64,000 nt of DNA, from NCBI RefSeq assembly GCF_000876015.1, contig NZ_BBQM01000015.1, positions 186,001-250,000 of the forward strand, in the 5' to 3' direction. This document shows, one piece after another, positions 52,103 to 60,695 of this stretch. Under the pieces are notes generated by a model. It was not told the origin of the DNA, made no database searches, and saw only the letters and a list, made by a program, of their open reading frames with translations. The DNA comes from Cupriavidus basilensis (GTDB lineage: Bacteria; Pseudomonadota; Gammaproteobacteria; Burkholderiales; Burkholderiaceae). A program made the position numbers and the translations under genes. How positions within the stretch are numbered: position 1 is the stretch's first letter; each line of letters opens with the position of its first letter.

Positions 52103-53227
52103 ATGACCACGCTCGACCCGACCCTCGCGCAATGGCTTGACGACCACGCCGACGCGCTCGACAGCGGCGCCGCCGATCCGGCCGCGCTGCTCGCGCGGCT
52201 GGCGCAGGCCGGCCTGTTCCGCGTCGGCGTGCCGCGCGCGGCCGGCGGCGACGGCGGCAGGACCTCGGACGCCATCGCCGCCATCGCCGCGGTGGCCGGG
52301 CATTCGCAGACCGCCGCGTTCGTGCTGTGGGGGCAGCGCACCTTCATCGAATACCTGCTGCAGACGCCCAACCGCGCGCTGGCCGGGCGCTGGCTGGGGC
52401 CGCTGCTGGAAGGCACGCTGGCCGGCGCCACCGGGCTGTCCAACGCCATGAAGTTCCTCGGCGGCATCGAGGCGCTGCAGGTCAGCGCGCGCGCCACCGA
52501 CACCGGCTGGCAGATCGACGGCGCGCTGCCGTGGGTCACCAACCTGAACCCGGACGGCTTCGCGGTCGCGGTGGCGGCCGACGACCTCGCCACCGGCCGC
52601 GCCGGCGTCTACGCCATCCCGTATCCGCTGGCCGGCGTGGCGCGCGGCAACGACCTCGACCTGATCGGCCTGCGCAGCAGCCACACCGCGACGCTGCGCT
52701 TCGACGCCGTGGCGCTGGATGCCGGCTGGCTGCTGCACGAGGACGCGCACCACTTCCTGCCGCGCGTGCGCCCGGCCTTTCTCGGCCTGCAATGCGGCCT
52801 GTCGATCGGGCTGGCGCGGCGCGCCCTGGCGGCGGCGCGCGGGCGCAGCGGCGCCGGCCGCTCGGTGCTCGACGACGAGCTCGACGCGCTGGCCGGCGAG
52901 CTGGAAGCGCTGGCCGCGCGGCTGGCCGGCGGGGTGGACGGCAACGCGGACGGTAACGCGGACGGCAGCGCGGACCGCGACGATTTCCTCGCCGCGCCGC
53001 GCGCGCTGTTCGCCATCCGCATCCGCCTGGTCGAGCTGGCGCTGGCCGCGATGCAGCTCGAGCTGCAGGCGCGCGGCGGCGCGGCCTACCTGCGCTCGCG
53101 CAACGACGGCTTCGCGCGGCGCTGGCGCGAGGCGGCCTTCCTGCCGGTGGTCACGCCCAGCCTGGTGCAGCTGAAAGCCGAGCTGGCGCGCCCGCAGCCC
53201 GGGCAGGCGCCGCGCGAGGCGGCATGA
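52103..53227 (+). CDS. Acyl-CoA dehydrogenase-family flavoprotein (SfnC/DszC-like)
   Basis: 374 residues with the acyl-CoA dehydrogenase layout: an N-terminal helical domain (LARLAQAGLFRVGVPRAAGGDGGRTSDAIAAIAAVAGHSQTAAFVLWGQ), a beta domain (ATGLSNAMKF, WQIDGALPWVTNLNPDGFAVA) and a C-terminal helical bundle. Relatives in this setting are often flavin-dependent desulfurisation or sulfone monooxygenases rather than CoA-ester dehydrogenases. The insert GNADGNADGSAD comes from a three-copy 12-base repeat at 52937-52972. The stop overlaps the ATPase gene start (ATGA). Confidence 0.8.
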   Translation: MTTLDPTLAQWLDDHADALDSGAADPAALLARLAQAGLFRVGVPRAAGGDGGRTSDAIAAIAAVAGHSQTAAFVLWGQRTFIEYLLQTPNRALAGRWLGPLLEGTLAGATGLSNAMKFLGGIEALQVSARATDTGWQIDGALPWVTNLNPDGFAVAVAADDLATGRAGVYAIPYPLAGVARGNDLDLIGLRSSHTATLRFDAVALDAGWLLHEDAHHFLPRVRPAFLGLQCGLSIGLARRALAAARGRSGAGRSVLDDELDALAGELEALAARLAGGVDGNADGNADGSADRDDFLAAPRALFAIRIRLVELALAAMQLELQARGGAAYLRSRNDGFARRWREAAFLPVVTPSLVQLKAELARPQPGQAPREAA

Positions 53228-54012
53228 GCGGCGCGCTGCTCGAAGCCGCGGGCGTCGCGCTGGCGTATGGCGCCGGCGGCGGCGCGCGCACCGTGCTGGA
53301 CCGGCTCGACCTGCGCCTGGCGCCGGGCGAGATCGTCTCCGTGATCGGCCCCAGCGGCGCCGGCAAGTCCAGCCTGCTGCGCCTGCTCGCCGGCCTGCAG
53401 CAGCCGACCCGCGGCAGCGTGCGCATGCTGGGCGAGACGCTGGCCGCGCCGCATCCGCGCATCGCGGTGGCGTTCCAGGACGCCTGCCTGCTGCCGTGGC
53501 TGTCGGTGGAGCACAACGTCGGGTTTGGCCTGGGCTTTCGCCGCCAGCCCGCCATCGGCCGCGGCGAGCGCGCCGGGCGCGTGGCGCAGACGCTGGCGGC
53601 GGTCGGCCTGCTGGACGCGCGCCACCTGTTCCCGGCGCAGTTGTCCGGCGGCATGGCGCAGCGCGTGGCGCTGGCCCGCTGCCTGGCGCGCCAGCCGCGG
53701 GCGCTGCTGCTCGACGAGCCGTTCGGCGCGCTCGACGAAATCACGCGCGTCGACATGCAGGCGCTGCTGCTCGGCATCGTGCGCGCCTACCGGCCCGCCA
53801 CCTTGCTGATCACGCACGACATCGACGAAGCGCTGCTGCTGTCCGACCGCATCGTGCTGCTCGGCGGCCCGCCCGGCGCGCCGGCCTCGGTCGCGCACGA
53901 ATGGCGCATCGGCCTGCCGCACCCGCGCGAGTCGCAGGTCGAGGCGCTCGGCGCGCTGCGCATCGAGATCGTGCTGCACCTGCGCCGGCTGCTGCGGCCG
54001 GCTTCCGTTTGA
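53224..54012 (+). CDS. ABC transporter ATP-binding protein (SsuB/TauB type)
   Basis: 262 residues: Walker A GPSGAGKS (42-49), Q-loop AFQDACLLPWLSVEHNV typical of nitrate/sulfonate/taurine ATPases, signature LSGGMAQR (140-147) and Walker B LLLDEPFGALDEITR. It overlaps the upstream flavoprotein gene by 4 bases. With the next two genes it makes a complete importer for a sulfonate-like or related solute. Confidence 0.92.
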   Translation: MSGALLEAAGVALAYGAGGGARTVLDRLDLRLAPGEIVSVIGPSGAGKSSLLRLLAGLQQPTRGSVRMLGETLAAPHPRIAVAFQDACLLPWLSVEHNVGFGLGFRRQPAIGRGERAGRVAQTLAAVGLLDARHLFPAQLSGGMAQRVALARCLARQPRALLLDEPFGALDEITRVDMQALLLGIVRAYRPATLLITHDIDEALLLSDRIVLLGGPPGAPASVAHEWRIGLPHPRESQVEALGALRIEIVLHLRRLLRPASV

Positions 54013-54043
54013 CCAATCACGAACCCAACCGACGAGGTGAACG

Positions 54044-55234
54044 ATGTGCCAGGTACCGATGTCCCGGCGTGAGCTGCTCAAGCTCGCCACGCTGTTTACC
54101 GCCGGCGGGGCGCTGCCGCTGCTCAATGCCCTGAACGCGCGCGCGGCCGCGGAGCCCGATGCGCCGGTGCGCATCGGCTACCTGCCCATCACCGACGCCA
54201 CGCCGCTGCTGGTGGCGCACAACAACGGCTATTTCGAGCAGGAAGGCATCAAGGCCGAGAAGCCGACCCTGCTGCGCAGCTGGGCCCAGCTGGTGGAGGC
54301 GTTCATCTCCGGCCAGGTCAACGTGGTCCACCTGCTGTCGCCGATGACGGTGTGGGCGCGCTTCGGCAGCCAGGTGCCGGCCAGGGTGGTGGCGTGGAAC
54401 CACGTCGGCGGCTCCGCGCTGACGGTGGCGCCGCAGGTGTCGTCGGTGCGCGACCTCGGCGGCAAGACCGTGGCGATCCCGTTCTGGTACTCCATCCACA
54501 ACGTGGTGCTGCAGACGCTGCTGAGGAAGGACGGCCTGGTGCCGGTGACGAAGAAGACCGGCGCGCTGGCGCCGAACGAGGTCAACCTGGCGGTGATGGC
54601 GCCGTCCGACATGCCGCCGGCGCTGGCCTCGCGCCAGATCGAAGGCTACATCGTCGCCGAGCCGTTCAACGCCGCCGCCGAGACGCTCAAGATCGGCAAG
54701 GTGCTGCGCTTCACCGGCGATGTCTGGCGCAACCACGCCTGCTGCGTGGTGTTCATGCACCAGCAGGACCTGGACCGCCGCCCCGAGTGGTCGCAGAAGG
54801 TGGTCAACGCCGTGGTCAGGGCGCAGCGCTGGACCCAGGACCACCGCGCCGAGGCCGCGGCGCTGCTGTCGAAGGACGGCGCCAACCGCTACACGCCGCA
54901 CACGCTCGACGCGCTGCGCAAGGTGCTCGCCCCCGATGCCGGCGACCACGGCCGCTATCTCGCCAGCGGCGCCATCCACCATCCCGACTGGAAGGACAAC
55001 CGCATCGACTTCCAGCCCTATCCGTATCCGAGCTACACCGAGGAACTGGTGCGGCGCCTGAAGGGCACGCTGATCGAAGGCAACAGCGCGTTTCTCGCCA
55101 CGCTCGACCCGCAGCGCGCGGCGCGCGAGCTGGTCGACGACCGCTTCGTGCGGCGCGCGCTGGCCGACGCCGGCGGCCTCAAGGCCTTCGGCTTCCCCGA
55201 GGGCTTCACGCGGCAGGAGGAGATCGCGGCGTGA
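54044..55234 (+). CDS. ABC transporter substrate-binding protein (NMT1/SsuA/NrtA type)
   Basis: 396 residues with a Tat-type signal (SRRELLKLATLFTAGGALPL). The mature part reads RIGYLPITDATPLLVAHNNGYFEQEGI, then SWAQLVEAFISGQVNVVHLLSPMTVWARFG and PFWYSIHNVVLQTLLRKDGL, and IEGYIVAEPFNAAAE, all typical of the nitrate/sulfonate/bicarbonate group. The length is above SsuA and nearer NrtA/CmpA. The ligand is probably a sulfonate or sulfur ester given the neighbours. A Cys at residue 2 lies in the signal peptide. Confidence 0.9.
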   Translation: MCQVPMSRRELLKLATLFTAGGALPLLNALNARAAAEPDAPVRIGYLPITDATPLLVAHNNGYFEQEGIKAEKPTLLRSWAQLVEAFISGQVNVVHLLSPMTVWARFGSQVPARVVAWNHVGGSALTVAPQVSSVRDLGGKTVAIPFWYSIHNVVLQTLLRKDGLVPVTKKTGALAPNEVNLAVMAPSDMPPALASRQIEGYIVAEPFNAAAETLKIGKVLRFTGDVWRNHACCVVFMHQQDLDRRPEWSQKVVNAVVRAQRWTQDHRAEAAALLSKDGANRYTPHTLDALRKVLAPDAGDHGRYLASGAIHHPDWKDNRIDFQPYPYPSYTEELVRRLKGTLIEGNSAFLATLDPQRAARELVDDRFVRRALADAGGLKAFGFPEGFTRQEEIAA

Positions 55235-56130
55235 CGCAGCGGGAGAACGTGCCGGCGCGGGGGCCGGGAGATGGTTCGGTGAATGGGCTGACGAGCGGGG
55301 CCATCGTCGCGCCCGCGAACGCAACCGCGAACGCGCCGGCGAAGGGCGCGGGAACGGGCACGACAAAGGGCGCCGCAAAGCGCACGTTCCACGCCGACCT
55401 GTGGCGCGGCCTGGCCGGGCTGGCGGTCCTGGTGCTGCTGTGGTGGCTTGCCACCGGCGCGGGCCGGGCCGAGGGCCTGGCGGCGCGCTTCACGCCGGCG
55501 GCCACGCTGGCCAGCCTGGCGGAGCTGCTGCGCCAGCCGGACCTGCCCATGCACGTCGCCGCCAGCCTGAAGCGCGTGCTGCTCGGGCTGGCCATCGCGC
55601 TGCTGGCGGGCGTGCCGCTGGGCCTGCTGGTCGGCGGCGCCCGCGCCGTCGATGCCGCGGTCTCGCCGGCTTTCCAGTTCCTGCGCATGATCTCGCCGCT
55701 GTCGTGGATGCCCGTGGTGGTGATGGCGCTCGGCGTGGGCGACCGCTCGGTGGTGTTCCTGCTGGCCTTCGCCGGCGTCTGGCCGATCCTGCTCAGCACC
55801 GCCGCCGGCGTGCGCCAGCTCGACGCGCGCTGGATCCTGCTGGCGCGCAGCCTGGCCGCCACGCGCGCCGAGATGCTCACGCGCGTGGTGCTGCCCGGCG
55901 CGGTCAGCAGCATGCTGACCGGGCTGCGGCTGTCGATCGGCATCGTCTGGATCGTGCTGGTGCCGGCGGAAATGCTCGGCGTCAACGCCGGGCTGGGCTA
56001 CTTCATCCTCGACACGCGCGACCGCCTGGCCTACTCCGAGCTGCTCGCCACCGTGCTGGTGATCGGCGTGCTGGGCTTCGCGCTCGATACGCTGGCGCGC
56101 TGGCTGCACCGCTGGTGGGTGCCTTCCTAG
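55231..56130 (+). CDS. ABC transporter permease (SsuC/TauC type)
   Basis: 299 residues beginning with GTG that overlaps the preceding stop (GTGA), with CAGGAGGAG upstream. An unusual 45-residue N-terminal tail of low complexity (ANATANAPAKGAGTGTTKG) precedes six membrane helices. The permease signature is FLRMISPLSWMPVVVMALGVGD and LLARSLAATRAEMLTRVVLPGAVSSMLTGLRLSIGIVW, with AGLGYFILDTRD near the end. It is the last gene of the importer operon. Confidence 0.92.
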   Translation: MTQRENVPARGPGDGSVNGLTSGAIVAPANATANAPAKGAGTGTTKGAAKRTFHADLWRGLAGLAVLVLLWWLATGAGRAEGLAARFTPAATLASLAELLRQPDLPMHVAASLKRVLLGLAIALLAGVPLGLLVGGARAVDAAVSPAFQFLRMISPLSWMPVVVMALGVGDRSVVFLLAFAGVWPILLSTAAGVRQLDARWILLARSLAATRAEMLTRVVLPGAVSSMLTGLRLSIGIVWIVLVPAEMLGVNAGLGYFILDTRDRLAYSELLATVLVIGVLGFALDTLARWLHRWWVPS

Positions 56131-56358
56131 GCAGCACGAGGCGGTGGCGTGGCGCGCGCCGCCGCTCCCCCTCTTTTCCTGCCTCCCGCCGGAAGTGATG
56201 CCGGGACGGCACGGCCACCAGTTTCCGTGCGCCGGCGCATATACCTATATATGATTCCGCGCGCAAAACGCCGCCCGTATCATGCAGTCGAGGGTAGCCG
56301 GACTGCCGCCGCCGCTGGCGCGCCGGACCCATTGCTCAGCTTGGTCGAGGTAGTCGCT

Positions 56359-56745
56359 TTGCATAACAACCAGATAATCGCCATCGTTGACGACGACGAT
56401 TCCGTTCGCCTCGCCACGTCAAGCCTGGTGCGCTCGCTGGGCTGGAAGGTGCTTTTGTTCGCTTCGGCCCACGCCTTTCTCGATTCGGGCCGCGCCGCCG
56501 AGGTGGCCGGGGTGATCTCCGACATCCAGATGCCGGGCATGACCGGCCTGGAGATGCAGCGCAAGCTGGTGGAGGCCGGCTGCCGCATTCCGGTGATCTT
56601 CATCACCGCGTTCTGCACCGAGGCGATCCGCCGGCAGGCGATGGAGAGCGGGGCGCTGTCGTTTCTCTGCAAGCCGGTCGACGGCGCTTCCGTGCAGGAA
56701 TGCCTGGACCGGATCGCGCGCGGCGACGCGGCGCCGGGCCGTTGA
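56359..56745 (+). CDS. Single-domain response regulator (CheY-like receiver)
   Basis: 128 residues from a TTG start (HNNQIIAIVDDDDSV), chosen because GAGG lies 8 bases upstream and because this gives exactly one receiver domain. Acidic pocket Asp11-Asp14, phospho-acceptor Asp55 (GVISDIQMPGMTG), Thr83 and Lys105 (FLCKPVD) are all present. There is no output domain. It resembles FixJ-type receivers and lies upstream of the histidine kinase and FixJ-type regulator, so it may be a phosphate sink or intermediate. A palindromic AT-rich patch CATATACCTATATATG (56239-56254) lies in the 228-base gap before it. Confidence 0.82.
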   Translation: MHNNQIIAIVDDDDSVRLATSSLVRSLGWKVLLFASAHAFLDSGRAAEVAGVISDIQMPGMTGLEMQRKLVEAGCRIPVIFITAFCTEAIRRQAMESGALSFLCKPVDGASVQECLDRIARGDAAPGR

Positions 56746-57038
56746 GCGGCGCCGGTGGACTTGTCGATGGGTTTGCCGCCGGATCCGCCGCTGGATTGGC
56801 CGCCGGGTTCGTCGTTTCCGGCACGGGGACAAAGGCCGCGCAACGGTATAATTTTCCGCGCCATGCCCGGCGTGCCGCGTTTGCCGCGTTTGCCGCGTGC
56901 GCCGGGCCGCCGCCGGCCACCGCAGAAAACGAAGCGCCGAGGAACCATGCCATCGAATCGGTTTGTCCGAAATGAGCCGTCCCCCAGATGCGCCGCCCCC
57001 ATTCCCTTCGCGCCCCGCCGCGCGCCGGCAGTCCCGCG
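56746..57038. other. 293-base gap between receiver and kinase genes; no gene seen
   Basis: The plus strand here is low-complexity (repeated GTTTGCCGC-like and GGATCCGCC-like text). Short open frames exist in two registers, but none has a ribosome-binding site or family resemblance. A GTATAATTTTC stretch (56845-56855) is a good -10-like element and may start transcription of the kinase gene. Confidence 0.45.
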
Positions 57039-58907
57039 ATGAATGAGTCGTTCCGGGCGGGCGACCCCGCGCTGTCGGACTCGCGCATCCTGCTGGGCGC
57101 GGCCGCGCTGCTGGCCGTCGCGGTCTTCCTGATCGACGCGCTGACGCCGCTGGACATCGCCATCGCGGTCCTCTACGTGGTGGTGGTGCTGCTGGTCGCG
57201 CTGACCGGCTCGCGCCGCGCCACGCTGGCGGTGGCGGTGGTCTGCGCCGTCCTCACCGTGATCGGCTTCCTGCTGTCCAAGGGCGCGCACATGGGCGGCG
57301 GCTCGCTGGCGCGCTGCGTGTTCAGCCTGCTGGCGATCGGCATCACCTCGCTGCTGGCGGTGCGCAACCTGGCCAGCAACGCGCGCCTGCGCGAGCAGGT
57401 GCAGATGCTCGACATGACGCACGACGCCATCGTCGTCTACGACCTCAACGACATCATCACCTTCTGGAACCACGGCGCCGAGGAAGTGTACGGCTGGACC
57501 GCCGCGCAGGCCATCGGGCAGCCCATGCACACCCTGACGCAGACGCGTTTCCCGATCCCGCCGGAGCGGATCCACGAGGAGCTGCTGCGCAACGGGCGCT
57601 GGGACGGCGAGCTGGAGCGCGTCCGCCGCGACGGCGCGCGCGTGGTCATCTCCAGCCGCTGGGCCCTGTGGCGCGACGGCGCCGGCAAGCCGGTCGCCAT
57701 CATCGCCACCAACAACGACATCACCGAGCGCCAGCGCGCCGAGGCGGCGCTGGCGCAGAGCGAGGCCTTCCTGGCGGAGGCGCAGCAGCTGAGCAAGACC
57801 GGCAGCATCGCCATGCGGCTGCCCGAGGGCGCCATGACGTGGTCGGACGAGGCCTACTCCATCTTCGGCTACGGCCGGGACGTGCAGCCGAGCGCGGAGC
57901 GGGTGATCGAGCGCACCCATCCGGAAGACCTCGCGCTGGTGCAGGCCGCGCGCGAGCAGGCGCGTGCCGGCGTGCCGCAGATCGACGTGGCGCACCGCCT
58001 GCTGCTGCCGGACGGCACCGTCAAGCACGTGCACCTGGTGGCGCGGCGGACCGTGGCCGCGGCCGGCCGCTACGAGTACGTGGGCGCGCTCATGGACGTC
58101 ACCGACACCACGCTGACGCAGCAGGCGCTGCAGCGCACCTTGTCCGAGCTGGCGCACGTGATGCGCGTCACCACGCTGGGCGAGCTGGCGGCGTCGATCG
58201 CGCACGAGGTGACGCAGCCGATCGCCGCCATCGTCACCTGCGGCGACTCCGCGCTGCGCTGGCTCAACCGCCCGCAGCCCGAGGTCGGCGAGGCCACCGA
58301 GTCGATCCGGCAGATGATCCGCGACGCCCGGCGCTCCAGCGAGATCATCCGCCAGATCCGCTCGATGGCGCAGAAGCGCGATCCCAGCTACGCGGAGATG
58401 GACCTCAACGCGCTGGTCGACGAATCGCTGGCGCTGGTGCGGCGCGAGCTGCAGGACCATCACGTGGAGGCCGAGCTGCGCCTGGGCGAGCCGCCCGCGC
58501 TGATCTGCGGCGACCGCATCCAGCTCCAGCAGGTGCTCATCAACCTGCTGATGAACGCGGTGCAGGCGATGGATTCGGTCGGCGGACGGCGCTGCCTGCG
58601 GGTCGCCACGCGCGCGGCCGACGAGCGGCACGTGCGGGTCGAGGTGCGCGACTCCGGCAAGGGCATCGCGCCCGAGGACGCCGGGCGCCTGTTCAACGCC
58701 TTCTTCACCACCAAGGGCGACGGCATGGGCATGGGGCTGTCGATCTGCCGCTCCATCATCGAGGCGCACGGCGGGCGCATCTGGGCCGAGTCGCCGCCGG
58801 AGGGCGGCGCGCTGCTGCAGGTGCTGCTGCCCCTGCACGAGCCGGACGACGGCGATGCCGCCGGCGTGGCCGAAGGCAATAACAAGGGAGCCAGCCATGA
58901 GCAATGA
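57039..58907 (+). CDS. PAS-domain sensor histidine kinase
   Basis: 622 residues. Four membrane helices at about 16-33, 38-56, 62-80 and 90-108 form a small MASE-like N-terminus, followed by two PAS domains (about 120-230 with WNHGAEEVYGW; 245-355 with FGYGRDVQP and HPEDLALV). The H-box is GELAASIAHEVTQPIAA with phospho-His389; the ATPase domain has NLLMNAVQAM, DSGKGI and FFTTKGDGMGMGLSICRSI. This is the kinase type paired with FixJ-like regulators. The gene overlaps the response regulator start by 11 bases. The start codon is uncertain since no ribosome-binding site precedes ATG 57039. Confidence 0.92.
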   Translation: MNESFRAGDPALSDSRILLGAAALLAVAVFLIDALTPLDIAIAVLYVVVVLLVALTGSRRATLAVAVVCAVLTVIGFLLSKGAHMGGGSLARCVFSLLAIGITSLLAVRNLASNARLREQVQMLDMTHDAIVVYDLNDIITFWNHGAEEVYGWTAAQAIGQPMHTLTQTRFPIPPERIHEELLRNGRWDGELERVRRDGARVVISSRWALWRDGAGKPVAIIATNNDITERQRAEAALAQSEAFLAEAQQLSKTGSIAMRLPEGAMTWSDEAYSIFGYGRDVQPSAERVIERTHPEDLALVQAAREQARAGVPQIDVAHRLLLPDGTVKHVHLVARRTVAAAGRYEYVGALMDVTDTTLTQQALQRTLSELAHVMRVTTLGELAASIAHEVTQPIAAIVTCGDSALRWLNRPQPEVGEATESIRQMIRDARRSSEIIRQIRSMAQKRDPSYAEMDLNALVDESLALVRRELQDHHVEAELRLGEPPALICGDRIQLQQVLINLLMNAVQAMDSVGGRRCLRVATRAADERHVRVEVRDSGKGIAPEDAGRLFNAFFTTKGDGMGMGLSICRSIIEAHGGRIWAESPPEGGALLQVLLPLHEPDDGDAAGVAEGNNKGASHEQ

Positions 58908-59544
58908 GCCCGGCGCAAGCGGGGGTACGGGGGTCGTCTACGTGGTGGACGACGACGAGTCGATGCGCGTCGCCGTCGGCATGCTGCTGCGCTCGGTGGG
59001 GCTGCGCGTCGAGGCGTTCGCCTCGGCGCAGGAATTCCTCGCGCACGAGCTCGGCGACGCGCCGAGCTGCCTGATCCTTGACGTGCGCCTCAAGGGCCAG
59101 AGCGGCCTGGCCGTGCAGGAGCAGATCGCGGCCGGGCGCATCCCGATCCCGATCGTCTTCATGACCGCGCACGGCGACATCGCCATGTCGGTCAAGGCCA
59201 TGAAGGCGGGCGCCACCGATTTCCTCGCCAAGCCGTTCCGCGACCAGGACATGCTCGACGCCGTGACCAGCGCGCTCGAGCGCGACGCCGCGCGGCGCGC
59301 GGCCGACCAGTCCAGCGCCGACCTGCGCCGGCGCTACGGCACCCTCACGCCGCGCGAGCGCGAAGTGATGGCGCTGGTGGTGCGCGGCCTGATGAACAAG
59401 CAGATTGCCGGCGAGATGGGCCTGAGCGAGATCACCGTGAAGATCCACCGCGGCCAGGCCATGAAGAAGATGGGCTCGCGCTCGCTGGCGGACTTCGTGC
59501 TCAAGGCCGAGGCGCTCGGCATGACGTCCGGCGCGCTGTCGTGA
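58897..59544 (+). CDS. FixJ/LuxR-type response regulator
   Basis: 215 residues. Receiver domain with acidic pocket Asp18-20, phospho-acceptor Asp62 (LILDVRLKGQSG), Thr90 and Lys112 (FLAKPFRD); C-terminal LuxR-type helix-turn-helix from about 150 (LTPREREVMALVVRGLMNKQIAGEMGLSEITVKIHRGQAMKKM). It is coupled to the upstream kinase by an 11-base overlap and has AAGGGAG 6 bases before the ATG. It is a DNA-binding partner of that kinase; its targets are not obvious. Confidence 0.94.
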   Translation: MSNEPGASGGTGVVYVVDDDESMRVAVGMLLRSVGLRVEAFASAQEFLAHELGDAPSCLILDVRLKGQSGLAVQEQIAAGRIPIPIVFMTAHGDIAMSVKAMKAGATDFLAKPFRDQDMLDAVTSALERDAARRAADQSSADLRRRYGTLTPREREVMALVVRGLMNKQIAGEMGLSEITVKIHRGQAMKKMGSRSLADFVLKAEALGMTSGALS

Positions 59545-59703
59545 CGGCGCCGCGCGCCGCCCATATCCCGGTATAGCCGCCTCACCCCGACGGGCGCGCC
59601 GCGCAACCGATCGTAGGGCTGTCCGCGCCGCCGCGCGTGCACTACCTTCAAGCTGACGCGGCGGCCGCTCCCGGCCGCCGCCAATGCCGCGGAGGACAAG
59701 CAC

Positions 59704-60090
59704 ATGCGCGTACTGGTGATCGAGGACGAGCCCAAGGCGGGCGCCTATCTCAAGAAGGGCATGCAGGAATCCGGCTGCCAGGTGGACGTGGCCGCCGACG
59801 GCGCCGACGGCCTGTTCCTGGCGCAGGAATATCCCTACGACGTGATCGTGCTGGACGTGACGCTGCCGGCGATGGACGGCTGGTCGGTGCTCAAGGCGCT
59901 GCGCGCGAGCCACGCCACGCCGGTGCTGTTCCTGAGCGCGCGCCGGCTGAAGGCACAGGGGCGCCGCGGGGCGGGTCCGACGATCCATATCGAAGCCTCC
60001 AGGCAAGGGGTGGCGGGGCGCCGCGGGGCCGGTTCCGCGCGGCGCCGGGTCATGGATGCAGTGTGGCGCGGCGGACTTACCGGGCGCTGA
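59704..60090 (+). pseudogene. Truncated OmpR-type (heavy-metal, CopR/CusR-like) response regulator
   Basis: The first 79 codons are a good OmpR-type receiver: [21 protein letters not shown], acidic pocket Glu7/Asp8, acceptor Asp51 ([14 protein letters not shown]) and TPVLFLSA. Normal proteins then continue with R-D-x-V-x-D-R-V-x-G and a winged helix. Here the frame runs into unrelated Arg/Gly-rich text after about 59943 and stops at 60090; no DNA-binding domain is found in any frame. A 14-base direct repeat (GGGGCGCCGCGGGG at 59958-59971 and 60015-60028) lies in the abnormal part. The cognate kinase gene is missing. The start has GGAGGAC upstream and looks intact, so a short receiver-like protein may still be made. 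Confidence 0.8.
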
Positions 60091-60097
60091 CCGGCGC

Positions 60098-60116
60098 ATT
60101 ACCAAACTGTCATGTT
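60098..60116 (+). promoter_or_regulatory. Heavy-metal regulator-type box 1
   Basis: ATTACCAAACTGTCATGTT. It matches, 14 of 19, the reverse complement of the box at 60192-60210, so the two are inverted copies. The core ATTAC-N5-TGTCA resembles the CusR/CopR recognition motif. Confidence 0.5.
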
Positions 60117-60191
60117 GCGCGGGAAGCGCAGGAGCGGCCCGGAAAGAGAGGAAAGAGCGGCTTGCGGGAGGCGCGAGACCGGCGCAGCGCC

Positions 60192-60210
60192 AACGTGACA
60201 ACCTTGTAAT
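60192..60210 (-). promoter_or_regulatory. Heavy-metal regulator-type box 2
   Basis: On the plus strand AACGTGACAACCTTGTAAT; it contains TGACA-N3-TTGTAAT, close to the palindromic box of CusR/CopR-type regulators. It lies 121 bases upstream of the DUF4148 gene. Because the adjacent regulator gene is truncated, a homologue elsewhere would have to act here. Confidence 0.55.
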
Positions 60211-60330
60211 CAGATGGTCAGCCGCGAGTCACCACGTCTGACCAACAATGATCACAACTTGCTCACATCCTGACGCAAGAACCAAGGCACCGCACTCCGG
60301 CGGGCCACCCAACCGAAAGAGGTAATCATC

Positions 60331-60678
60331 ATGAAATCGCTGATCCAGACCGTACTCGTCGCCTGCGTCATGGCCGCTCCCGTGGTGTCGTTCGCGCAGA
60401 GCGCACAGAGCGCGCAAGGCCCCGTGACCCGCGCCGAAGTGCGCGCCGACCTGATCCGCCTCGAGAAGGCCGGCTACGATCCGCACATCGACAACGCGAC
60501 CTATCCGGCCGACATCCAGGCCGCCGAAGCCAAGGTCGCCGCGCAGGAACAGATGGCCAGCAACGACAAGGCAGCCGCGCCGGCCGCCGCGCAGACGGCC
60601 GGCATGCCGATGCAGGCGTCGATGGACACGGTGCCGCGCATCGACCTGCCGCGCAACCCGTTCTACGCCGGGGCCTGA
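60331..60678 (+). CDS. DUF4148 domain secreted protein
   Basis: 115 residues. A signal peptide (KSLIQTVLVACVMAAPVVSFA) is followed by the DUF4148 core VTRAEVRADLIRLEKAGYDP, then YPADIQAAEAKVAAQ and an Ala/Met-rich tail ending PRNPFYAGA. DUF4148 proteins are small periplasmic proteins abundant in Burkholderiales with unknown function; they often sit near metal-responsive genes. AAAGAGG lies 7 bases before the ATG. Expression is likely governed by the two boxes upstream, and a strong terminator follows. Confidence 0.9.
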   Translation: MKSLIQTVLVACVMAAPVVSFAQSAQSAQGPVTRAEVRADLIRLEKAGYDPHIDNATYPADIQAAEAKVAAQEQMASNDKAAAPAAAQTAGMPMQASMDTVPRIDLPRNPFYAGA

Positions 60679-60695
60679 ATGCAGACCACGCCGGC

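Noticed and set aside
52103..53227. Interpretation as a conventional beta-oxidation acyl-CoA dehydrogenase
   Set aside because: The neighbours are sulfur-transport genes rather than fatty-acid genes, so the specific beta-oxidation role was not adopted; only family membership is claimed.
56239..56254. AT palindrome CATATACCTATATATG considered as an operator for the FixJ-type regulator
   Set aside because: A loosely similar CATATCCCGGTATAG occurs near 59563, but the match is too weak and too short to claim a shared binding site.
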